Shown here piece after piece: positions 7,689 to 14,288 of a stretch of 64,000 nucleotides of DNA. The stretch spans positions 682,001 through 746,000 of the forward strand of contig NZ_JBHRTA010000038.1 in assembly GCF_042646065.1 (NCBI RefSeq), read 5' to 3'. The notes beneath the pieces are model-generated. The model made no database searches, had not been told where the DNA came from, and saw only the letters and a program-made list of their open reading frames with translations. The translations under genes and the position numbers were made by a program. Source of the DNA: Parapedobacter deserti. Lineage in GTDB: Bacteria > Bacteroidota > Bacteroidia > Sphingobacteriales > Sphingobacteriaceae. Positions within the stretch are counted from its first letter, which is position 1; every line of letters begins with the position of its first letter.

Positions 7689-7859
7689 ATGCGAATTCGC
7701 AAATTTGCTGGTGAATTAGAGAATTAATGTGTATGCAATCCAGTAGGGCGAGTCGTTTGCAATTTTGAATTAGAGAAAATATAAGGGTTCTTAAAGAAAA
7801 TACAATTGTCAATCTTCGTGGAACCTTATTCAGAGATTTATACAATACGACGTCTCTCG

Positions 7860-8778
7860 TTCGAAGTTTTGGAGTATCTACAACCTTTCGGGTGTCAAAT
7901 TGATATTGCTTTTGGAAAGGTATATAAATGAAAACGAGTTTTTTATAGTAAGTCCACAATCGTTGCAGTCCCTGATTGAAAGGTATCTACAACCCTCCGC
8001 TTTCGTTTCCCCTTCTACAACAAGTTGTTACAGACACCGATTTGAAAGGTATTTACAACCGAAGCCCTGGTTGATTATAGGAGGAAGAGTTATTAGTGAC
8101 CCTAATTTGAAAGGTATATACAACACTCGGGTGTAACATTTAATATCTGGGCAAGGTGTTACAGACCACAATTTGAAAGGTATACACAACGAGGAATTGA
8201 AGCGCCTAAAAAAATACCGAGGTGTTACTGACCACAATTTGAAAGGTATATACAATTAGTTTTATTTGAATACAATCCATTTTTGGTGTTGCAGACCAAA
8301 TTTGAAAGGTATATACAACGGTGCAAGAACTGGGTCTCCGTGTAGGCCCGGTGTTACAGACCCCAATTTGAAAGGTATTTACAACCCCCCGGGGTGCTGC
8401 ATGCCGTTGCCCTGTTAAGGTGTTACTGACCCCAATTTGAAAGATATATACAACAGTAATACCTTTCTCTATGCTTAAAACGGTGGTGTTACAGACCACA
8501 ATTTGAAAGGTATTTACAACGTTTAACCCACTGGGCTTTGCCACCGACCGGGTGTTACAGACCACAATTTGAAAGGTATATATAACGTGATTTCTCAGAC
8601 CGTGGCAATAAGTTGAGTTGTTACAGGCGACAATTTGAAAGGTATATGCAACTCTGCGAAATGGGTAACTTCTTTAAATATTAGTGTTACTGACCCCAAT
8701 TTAAAAGGTATATACAACCAGGGATCGACATTAATAGCCTTTGCTATGGTGTTACAGACTCTAATTTGAGAGGTATTT
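7860..8778 (+). CRISPR. CRISPR-like guide array A: about 15 degenerate repeats, 14 spacers
   Basis: The repeat consensus is about 35 bp, GTGTTACAGACC.CAATTTGAAAGG followed by TATATACAAC. Repeat 3' ends fall at about 7884, 7929, 7993, 8059, 8124, 8190, 8256, 8319, 8385, 8454, 8520, 8586, 8652 and 8718, with a last degraded copy at 8749-8776. The period is 63-69 bases, mostly 66, leaving unique spacers of about 29-34 bases. Repeats differ from each other at many positions; the 3' half (AATTTGAAAGGTATATACAAC) is best kept. The 3' end ACAAC, like GCAAC of Cas12f repeats, suggests the spacer follows the repeat on the + strand, as for Cas12f crRNA. ACCTTTC (7883-7889) could pair with GAAAGGT (7915-7921), giving an anti-repeat-like stem. 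No cas1/cas2 is nearby. Confidence 0.85.
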
Positions 8779-8808
8779 TGAAAAAACTCACCTCATTGCG
8801 TATCTTTG
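8777..8808 (+). promoter_or_regulatory. Bacteroidota-type promoter for toxin-antitoxin pair 1
   Basis: TTTG at 8777-8780, a 20-base spacer, and a perfect TATCTTTG at 8801-8808 match the -33/-7 consensus. The -33 box lies at the 3' end of the last decayed array repeat. Confidence 0.7.
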
Positions 8809-8825
8809 TTCCAAACGTGACTCGT

Positions 8826-9035
8826 ATGACACAGGTGACCTTACATATTGACAGCAAGAAAAAGTGGGCAGCCATAAAGACCATTTTGGAAGCTATGGAT
8901 ATTGCTTACGATGCACAAGAGCCTATGAAGGAAATCTGTGAAAAAGAACAGGTGTTGCTACAGCGGGCGGAAGCAGACGTTGTTGGAGGGCGATTGCACA
9001 AGTTTAAATCCCATCGTGAAATATTAGGTCGTTAG
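8826..9035 (+). CDS. probable antitoxin of a RelE/ParE-type toxin-antitoxin pair
   Basis: A 69-aa protein with an N-terminal strand MTQVTLHID followed by helices (KKWAAIKTILEAM, PMKEICEKEQVLLQRAEADV), the usual plan of small antitoxins paired with RelE/ParE toxins. ATG 8826 was chosen over upstream in-frame codons because it lies 18 bases after the TATCTTTG box. The toxin gene starts 9 bases after its stop. It would bind the toxin and probably repress its own promoter. It sits between guide arrays A and B. Confidence 0.7.
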   Translation: MTQVTLHIDSKKKWAAIKTILEAMDIAYDAQEPMKEICEKEQVLLQRAEADVVGGRLHKFKSHREILGR

Positions 9036-9044
9036 TACCGGTTC

Positions 9045-9335
9045 GTGATTAAAAAAATCGAATATACCGAAACCTACAAAGAAACCTTATCAGCTACAGT
9101 GTCGATAATCGAGCGCGATTGGGGCGATCGGTATGTCAATCGATTTCTGAATCAACTTGACGATGTGGTCGAAAAAATCCAGACTTATCCCTATCTGTTT
9201 CAGGCTATACCGATAAACCCGAAATACAGACGGTGTGTCATTTCCAAACAAACGTCCCTAGTCTACGAAGTCACTGATTCAAAAATTATACTCCTGTATT
9301 TGTTTGACAATCGGCAAGAGGCATTATGGGATTAG
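9045..9335 (+). CDS. RelE/ParE superfamily toxin
   Basis: A 96-aa protein that starts at GTG 9045. It has the RelE/ParE fold signature: TETYKETLSATVSIIERDWG, a helical pair ending in VVEKIQTYPYLFQAIP, then KYRRCVISKQTSLVYEV and the final strand KIILLYLFDNRQ. Toxins of this group either cleave mRNA on the ribosome or poison gyrase; the sequence alone does not say which. It pairs with the upstream antitoxin, and a tracrRNA core begins 65 bases after its stop. Confidence 0.8.
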   Translation: MIKKIEYTETYKETLSATVSIIERDWGDRYVNRFLNQLDDVVEKIQTYPYLFQAIPINPKYRRCVISKQTSLVYEVTDSKIILLYLFDNRQEALWD

Positions 9336-9400
9336 GTGTTGCTTAAGCTTTCGTGTAAATTCATTTAGGCAACTGCCTTACAAAGTTCTTCGAAATCTTT

Positions 9401-9460
9401 GAGGCTGCTTGTACAGCCGTAGGGTGAGGTCAGGTCGACACTCACTGAATACTTTTATAA
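9401..9460 (+). ncRNA. Cas12f-type tracrRNA core, copy 2
   Basis: Nearly identical to copy 1 over about 57 bases (GAGGCTGCTTGTACAGCC, GGTGAGGTCAGGTCGACACT, CACTGAATACTTTTATAA). It lies downstream of the toxin gene, with AAAGTTCTTCGA just before it. The core is followed by ACAAC and AGAGTCTCGACTG, the latter also found after copy 4. Co-transcription with the toxin-antitoxin pair is possible because no separate promoter is obvious. Confidence 0.75.
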
Positions 9461-9504
9461 ACAACAGAGTCTCGACTGTAAAGCCCACGAAATACTGCGG
9501 ATTC

Positions 9505-9825
9505 TGCAACGGAAATTCTGGCGCCGAGGTATATACAAAACCCCAATGCTGAATGAGAGATCAACTTTTATTGTCACCAAATTGAACGTATGTACGAAGA
9601 CCACTTGCGATTTGCAAAACGGGATTACGATACAATTAGTGCCATGCGAGTCCAGCCTTGAGTAGCGTTGTCTCTGACCCCAATTTGAAAGGTATATACA
9701 ACAACCACTCACATATGAGCTCGACATTCCAGGTGTTACAGACCCCAATTTGAAAGGTATATATAACTAGTGGTTACCTTGCCAAAAAGCATGATGGGGT
9801 GTTACAGGACCCAATTTAAGACGTG
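9505..9825 (+). CRISPR. guide array B: five or six degenerate repeats
   Basis: Clear repeats are at 9667-9702 and 9733-9767. Decayed copies are at about 9505-9539 (ending GAGGTATATACAAAA), 9571-9599 (ACCAAATTGAACGTATGTACG) and 9798-9825 (last, broken). The intact ones match the array A consensus and leave spacers at 9703-9732 and 9768-9797. The stretch 9600-9666 may hold another decayed repeat. The array ends about 30 bases before the promoter of vapBC. Confidence 0.7.
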
Positions 9826-9857
9826 TCCATTAATTGAGTTCCATTGAGATCTTCATT

Positions 9858-9887
9858 TTTGGATGTGTATAAAATTTCGTATCTTTA
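9858..9887 (+). promoter_or_regulatory. promoter for vapBC-like pair
   Basis: TTTG 9858-9861, an 18-base spacer, then TATCTTTA 9880-9887 (one mismatch to TAnnTTTG), 21 bases before the antitoxin start. Confidence 0.55.
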
Positions 9888-9908
9888 CACATAATAAAAT
9901 GAGTGATT

Positions 9909-10100
9909 ATGCGTACCAACATTGAATTAGATGACCAACTGGTTAAGCAAGCGCTACAAATCAGTAATCTGAAAACAAAAAAGGACGTCGTGCACGAAGC
10001 GCTTAAACAATACGTTGCCTCGTTGAAGCGGAAGAAACTATTGTCTATCCGCGGTAAGGGAACGTGGGAGGGCAATTTGGAGCAGATGCGCAGTCTATGA
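9909..10100 (+). CDS. VapB-type antitoxin
   Basis: A 63-aa protein of the VapB_antitoxin / type II family: the N-terminal strand MRTNIELDDQLVKQAL (ribbon-helix-helix-like DNA binding), then TKKDVVHEALKQYV and a basic segment ending near residue 45, and a C-terminal toxin-neutralising tail (GKGTWEGNLEQMRS). ATG 9909 was preferred to GTG 9903. Its stop overlaps the toxin start by 4 bases (ATGA), the usual coupling in vapBC. Confidence 0.88.
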   Translation: MRTNIELDDQLVKQALQISNLKTKKDVVHEALKQYVASLKRKKLLSIRGKGTWEGNLEQMRSL

Positions 10101-10501
10101 ATGAGCCGTTAATTTTTGATACCTCTGTTTGGATTGATTTTCTCAACAAAAAGGAAACACACGAAGCGAGGTTATTGGAAGAATATGTTTTAGCTGATGA
10201 CGAGGTGCTGCTTACTCCAACCATCCTACAAGAAATTCTCCAAGGGATCCGTACAGACAGTACCTATATTGACGTTAGAGAAACACTGTCGTATTTCCGA
10301 TTATTAGAATTGCCAGCTTATGAAGCTGCCGTTGGGGCGGCCGATTTATATCGCTCGTTACGAAAGCGAGGGGTTACTATTCGTAAAAGTAACGACTGCT
10401 TAATTGCTTATTATGCAATTTGGTTTTCGACTCCGCTTGTCCACTCGGATCGCGATTTTGGCAAAATTGCAAATTATAGCGAATTGGAAATGTGGAAATA
10501 A
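10097..10501 (+). CDS. VapC-type PIN-domain ribonuclease toxin
   Basis: A 134-aa PIN-domain toxin that would cleave RNA, often tRNA or rRNA. The acidic active-site set is intact: Asp8 (FDTSVWIDFL), Glu46 (TILQEILQGI), Asp100 (KSNDCLIAYYA) and Asp118/Asp120 (HSDRDFGKIA). It overlaps vapB by the ATGA junction. The third tracrRNA core begins only 15 bases after its stop, so guide RNAs C and D may be made by read-through of this operon. It lies inside the guide-array island and may help to retain it. Confidence 0.9.
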   Translation: MNEPLIFDTSVWIDFLNKKETHEARLLEEYVLADDEVLLTPTILQEILQGIRTDSTYIDVRETLSYFRLLELPAYEAAVGAADLYRSLRKRGVTIRKSNDCLIAYYAIWFSTPLVHSDRDFGKIANYSELEMWK

Positions 10502-10516
10502 GTGTGATAATGCGAC

Positions 10517-10572
10517 GGCTGCTTTTACAGCCACAGGGTGAGATCGGGTTGACACTCACCGAATACTTTTTA
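10517..10572 (+). ncRNA. Cas12f-type tracrRNA core, copy 3, possibly a natural single guide
   Basis: The most divergent copy: GGCTGCTTTTACAGCC hairpin, then GGTGAGATCGGGTTGACACT and CACCGAATACTTTTTATT. The substitutions leave the GGCTG/CAGCC stem and the GTGAG/CTCAC stem paired, which supports RNA function. Only about 10 bases separate it from a repeat 3' half (GGTTACGAGTTGAAAGTTAT then GTACAAC, 10581-10607), followed directly by a guide-like sequence, so this unit could be transcribed as one tracr-crRNA molecule. Confidence 0.7.
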
Positions 10573-10580
10573 TTGAAAAA

Positions 10581-10770
10581 GGTTACGAGTTGAAAGTTAT
10601 GTACAACACGCTGAGACTTGTCTATAGCGAAACAATTTGAAAGATATATACAACTATTTGCTGTGTCAATCAACGATTGATAGGCGTTACTGATCTCAAT
10701 TTGAAGGGTATATACAACCCGCTTAGCGTTTAACAATCATTTTTAATGTTGTTACAGACCACAATTTGGA
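10581..10770 (+). CRISPR. guide array C: four degenerate repeats
   Basis: Repeats or half-repeats end at 10607, 10654 and 10718, with a truncated one at 10749-10770. The first interval is only 47 bases, which means the second copy keeps just the 3' half (CAATTTGAAAGATATATACA plus AC, 10633-10654) and the spacer is about 25 bases. The truncated last repeat runs directly into tracr copy 4. Confidence 0.7.
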
Positions 10771-10776
10771 ATTTTA

Positions 10777-10834
10777 GAGGCTGCTTGTACAGCCGTAGGG
10801 TGCGGTCAGGATGACACTCACTGAATACTTTTAT
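10777..10834 (+). ncRNA. Cas12f-type tracrRNA core, copy 4
   Basis: GAGGCTGCTTGTACAGCC, then GGTGCGGTCAGGATGACACT and CACTGAATACTTTTATAA. It is very close to copies 1 and 2 and is joined directly to the end of array C. The 13 bases AGAGTCTCGACTG follow, as after copy 2. The GTGAG/CTCAC stem is weakened by a G-to-C... GTGCG change. Confidence 0.72.
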
Positions 10835-10904
10835 AAACAGAGTCTCGACTGCGAAAAAAAAAGGTTTATGTAATGTAAATTGGTTTTCTTCCTTGGATAA
10901 AATA

Positions 10905-11067
10905 TTGTTGCCGTCCCAATTTGAAAGGTATGTACAAAAGGTTGTAGTCTTCTAATGAGAATATTAATGGTATTACTGACCACAATTTGAAGGGTATATA
11001 CAATTAAATGTCAAATCGATGCTAAAAAGCCGGTGTTACAGACCCCTAATCTGAAACGTATTTCAAC
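10905..11067 (+). CRISPR. guide array D: three degenerate repeats
   Basis: Repeats are at about 10905-10938 (CCCAATTTGAAAGGTATGTA core), 10970-11004 (ACCACAATTTGAAGGGTATA core) and 11032-11067 (decayed, ending CGTATTTCAAC), with two spacers at 10939-10969 and 11005-11031. The array ends facing the convergent lipase region. Confidence 0.7.
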
Positions 11068-11251
11068 CTTCCATTCCTTCATCGCAAAAAAAGTTAATGG
11101 AATTAAAGTATTTAATAAAGATAGAATTTCCGGAATTAATTGATGAGTATCCGTGCTTCGGCAATAGCCGCAAGTGCTCCTTTCCAAAAGTAGACGCATC
11201 AATGATATTTTGAATGAAAAGCGAGCTTTCGGTTCTTGCCAGTTTAGTCAT
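11063..11251 (-). CDS. possible small ORF coupled to the lipase gene
   Basis: A 62-aa frame whose ATG (11249-11251) overlaps the last 8 bases of the lipase gene, which would allow coupled translation. The sequence (TESSLFIQNIIDASTFG) has no recognisable domain, is AT-rich, and its 3' end runs into the last repeat of array D. It may be a fragment or chance ORF. Confidence 0.25.
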   Translation of the reverse strand: MTKLARTESSLFIQNIIDASTFGKEHLRLLPKHGYSSINSGNSIFIKYFNSINFFCDEGMEG

Positions 11252-12383
11252 TGTTTTTTTCTAAATCAGTCAGTCCTGGGTAGTACTGCCTCAACAGATA
11301 GCGGTAGGTTTTCGGGTTGTGATGATAATAAGGCCCTTGTTTTGCAAGGCCCCGGAATTCGTTGAAATATGATTCGTTGACAACCAAGGTTATGGGTACT
11401 CCCGGCCGGACAAAGTAGGTGGTGTTGGCGGTTTCCGGAAGGGCCAACCCGGGCACAAGGTTTTGGATGAGCTTACCCGTGTAACCTCCGAGGTACCTCT
11501 GGTAGGCTTCAGACGATTTGGCCGCTGCCTTCCGCATGCGGTTGAATGCACGCTTCAATACGATCCGTTTGAAAAAGGGTAGGTCATCAAAGCGCTTCAT
11601 GAGGGCGAGGATGGGGTTCGGCTCATTCATGTCTACGTCTACCTGTTGCGTAGTAAGTGGCATTTCCGGAACAGCGTCGGCGGTGTTTACGATACTGAAC
11701 GCCCATTGCGAGCGCATAATATTGTCATAGTCGTACGCGAAATACATATTGCCTACCTTTGGTGCTGCACTTGCGTAGGTTTTCACCCGAAGTCCCGGAT
11801 ATCGGCCGTTCTTTTCGAGATAGTACAACCACGCGCTTACATAATAGCAGAGCGATCCGCCCTGACTATGCCCGGTGACCAAAAAATTGCGATAGCCTGC
11901 GCGGTATAATGAGTCGACTTTCGGCTGCATGTCCAAGGCAGTATAGCCAAACCCAATCAAAAATCCGGTATGCACCGCGGCTTTTTCGTGCGCTGCCAAC
12001 TGATAGTTAAAGGTATCTGTTGTCGATAACACCAATTGGCCCCGTGCCGGCGACATCGCGCAGAAAAAGTCGGCAAGTATAGATTTAGGGTTTGCGGTAG
12101 TCCCCCTGAGCGTGATTGCCACAATTGAGTCGGTCCTTATCCAGAGGTCCCAGGCGTTGTCCAGCCCGACATTTTCAGACCGATAGACAAAGCGATAGCC
12201 CGATAGGAAGTGCTCAAACCGATTCCCTTTGACTGTATCCAGAAAAGCGGCATTCAACTGTAACAGGTCGTCGCATTCCCGCGGGTCAAATCCGGGCTGG
12301 AGGTGATGGCTTGTGCCAGATTGGGCGGAAGATACCGAAACCCAGAATAAATGCCATACAGCCAAAGCAATAACATGTTTCAT
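11244..12383 (-). CDS. secreted class 3 lipase family protein
   Basis: A 379-aa alpha/beta hydrolase with a Sec signal peptide (residues 1-20, ending VSSAQ). The nucleophile elbow GHSQGG places catalytic Ser173 (VTGHSQGGSLCYY), and an earlier strand with IVAITLRGTT contains the oxyanion-hole region typical of fungal-type lipases (lipase_3). The acid and base residues are probably Asp in NTADAVPEMP and a later His, but this is less certain. It probably acts on acylglycerols or other esters outside the inner membrane. It stands alone, convergent with the guide-array island. Confidence 0.82.
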   Translation of the reverse strand: MKHVIALAVWHLFWVSVSSAQSGTSHHLQPGFDPRECDDLLQLNAAFLDTVKGNRFEHFLSGYRFVYRSENVGLDNAWDLWIRTDSIVAITLRGTTANPKSILADFFCAMSPARGQLVLSTTDTFNYQLAAHEKAAVHTGFLIGFGYTALDMQPKVDSLYRAGYRNFLVTGHSQGGSLCYYVSAWLYYLEKNGRYPGLRVKTYASAAPKVGNMYFAYDYDNIMRSQWAFSIVNTADAVPEMPLTTQQVDVDMNEPNPILALMKRFDDLPFFKRIVLKRAFNRMRKAAAKSSEAYQRYLGGYTGKLIQNLVPGLALPETANTTYFVRPGVPITLVVNESYFNEFRGLAKQGPYYHHNPKTYRYLLRQYYPGLTDLEKNND

Positions 12384-12541
12384 ACACTTATGTCTTTATT
12401 TGTACAACCGTGTAATGCAACCAATGTTTATTTCGGCACGGTATTTCCTTGATAAGCTATGCGACCAAATTCCGTCACAGCACGGGATAGCTGACGCTGT
12501 CAATCTTTTCAGTTACATGCTGCTGTTTTACCGCCAATTAA

Positions 12542-12572
12542 TTGCAGGGCAGGGCAGGTTTTGGTAGCTTTG
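12542..12572 (+). promoter_or_regulatory. promoter of the P5C dehydrogenase gene
   Basis: TTG 12542-12544, a 20-base spacer, and a perfect TAGCTTTG at 12565-12572, 27 bases before ATG 12599. The rest of the 12384-12598 gap shows no gene. Confidence 0.6.
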
Positions 12573-12598
12573 CAACTTGATACCAAAAAGTTATTAGC

Positions 12599-14233
12599 AT
12601 GTTAAAAGGATTTTTCAACGTTCCCCAACCGGTGAATGAGCCGGTGTTGTCATATGCCCCCGGCAGCAAGGAGCGCAAGCTGCTCCAACAGGCACTTCAA
12701 ACAGCACTCGAGCAGCAGCGGGATATACCGATGTATATCGGAGGGGAGGAGGTGCGTACGGACAAAAAGGTCACGATTCGCCCGCCGCATAAGCATAAGC
12801 ATGTACTGGGCTACTACCACGAGGGAGATGCGAGCCATGTAGAAGATGCCATCGGTGCGGCTTTGGCAGCAAAGGAAGCATGGGAAGGCTTGCCTTGGGA
12901 GCAGCGGGCAGCAATATTTCTGAAAGCAGCCGATTTAATCGCTGGGCCATACCGTTACCGGCTCAACGCCGCCACCATGCTGGGGCAATCGAAGAATGCA
13001 TTTCAGGCGGAGATCGATTCGGCTTGTGAAATCGTGGATTTTCTGCGCTTCAATGTCAAATACATGTGTGAGATCTACGAGCAACAGCCTCCAGTGTCTC
13101 CACCAGGTAACTGGAACCGGGTGGAGCAGCGACCACTGGAGGGGTTCGTGTTCGCGCTTACACCGTTCAACTTTACCGCAATAGCGGGCAATCTACCAAC
13201 GTCGGCCGCGATGATGGGCAATGTAGTGGTGTGGAAGCCCGCTAATACACAGATCTACTCGGCACACGTACTGATGGAAGTGTTCAGGGAGGCAGGTGTG
13301 CCGGATGGTGTGATCAACCTGGTATACGTTGATGGTCCGACAGCGGGCGACGTCATCTTCAACCACCCGGACTTTGCGGGGATACACTTCACCGGCTCGA
13401 CAGGGGTTTTTCAGCATATTTGGAAAACCATCGGCAATAACATCCACCGGTACAAATCTTATCCCCGTATCGTCGGCGAAACCGGAGGTAAGGACTTCAT
13501 TCTGGTACATCCGTCGGCGGACATCAAGGCCTCCGCTACAGCTATTGTCCGCGGCGCATTTGAATATCAGGGCCAGAAGTGTTCTGCGGCATCCCGTGTG
13601 TATATCCCCAAGTCGCTTTGGCCGGAGCTGAAAGAGTTGATCGTGCAGGACATTAAGTCGTTCAAGATCGGCCCGGTTGACGATTTTAGCAATTTTATCA
13701 ATGCAGTAATCGATGAAAAGTCATTCGACAAGCTGGCAAAATACATTGACGCAGCGAAACAGGACGACGACGTTGAAATCATTGTAGGTGGCGACTATGA
13801 TAAGTCAGAAGGCTATTTTATCCATCCAACGGTCATCGTTGCCAATCGTCCGGATTATGTGACGATGTGCGAGGAATTGTTTGGTCCGGTTCTAACGATA
13901 TATGTATATGATGATGGTCAGTGGACGGAAATGCTGGATGTGATAGACAAGACGTCGATCTACGCACTGACAGGTGCTATAATTTCGCAGGACCGCTACG
14001 CCATCACCCAGGCCACCTATGCACTGCGCAATGCTGCGGGCAACTTTTATATCAATGACAAATGCACGGGTGCGGTGGTAGGCCAGCAGCCATTCGGCGG
14101 CGCGCGAGGCTCAGGCACAAATGACAAAGCGGGTTCGATGATCAACCTGCTGCGATGGGTGTCGCCCCGAACCATCAAGGAAACGTTCGATCCGCCCAAG
14201 GATTACCGTTATCCGTTTCTGGAACAGGATTAA
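12599..14233 (+). CDS. pruA: L-glutamate gamma-semialdehyde (P5C) dehydrogenase
   Basis: A 544-aa aldehyde dehydrogenase of the P5C dehydrogenase type, which oxidizes glutamate semialdehyde to glutamate with NAD+ in proline breakdown. The catalytic pair is visible: Glu294 in VGETGGKDFILV and Cys328 in YQGQKCSAASRVY. The N-terminal segment with KERKLLQQAL and the mid segment LTPFNFTAIAGNLP fit this subfamily and length (about 540 aa). No proline dehydrogenase gene is adjacent. It has its own promoter and terminator. Confidence 0.93.
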   Translation: MLKGFFNVPQPVNEPVLSYAPGSKERKLLQQALQTALEQQRDIPMYIGGEEVRTDKKVTIRPPHKHKHVLGYYHEGDASHVEDAIGAALAAKEAWEGLPWEQRAAIFLKAADLIAGPYRYRLNAATMLGQSKNAFQAEIDSACEIVDFLRFNVKYMCEIYEQQPPVSPPGNWNRVEQRPLEGFVFALTPFNFTAIAGNLPTSAAMMGNVVVWKPANTQIYSAHVLMEVFREAGVPDGVINLVYVDGPTAGDVIFNHPDFAGIHFTGSTGVFQHIWKTIGNNIHRYKSYPRIVGETGGKDFILVHPSADIKASATAIVRGAFEYQGQKCSAASRVYIPKSLWPELKELIVQDIKSFKIGPVDDFSNFINAVIDEKSFDKLAKYIDAAKQDDDVEIIVGGDYDKSEGYFIHPTVIVANRPDYVTMCEELFGPVLTIYVYDDGQWTEMLDVIDKTSIYALTGAIISQDRYAITQATYALRNAAGNFYINDKCTGAVVGQQPFGGARGSGTNDKAGSMINLLRWVSPRTIKETFDPPKDYRYPFLEQD

Positions 14234-14237
14234 AAGG

Positions 14238-14270
14238 AAAGGGCATCCACTGACGGATGCCCTTTCTTAT
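14238..14270 (+). terminator. rho-independent terminator after pruA
   Basis: AAAGGGCATCC (14238-14248) pairs perfectly with GGATGCCCTTT (14255-14265) around a 6-base loop, followed by CTTATT. Confidence 0.85.
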
Positions 14271-14288
14271 TGATTAAATAGGCAAAAA

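Noticed and set aside
8206..8565. Open frame on the minus strand with recurring VVYTFQI/VVCNT words
   Set aside because: It is a read-through of the CRISPR-like repeats (period about 22 residues, 66 bases), not a protein gene. The same holds for 8028-8255, 9455-9748 and 10377-10736.
7860..8778. Adaptive CRISPR-Cas immunity locus
   Set aside because: No cas1, cas2, cas4 or active nuclease, and the repeats are too divergent for recent spacer acquisition.
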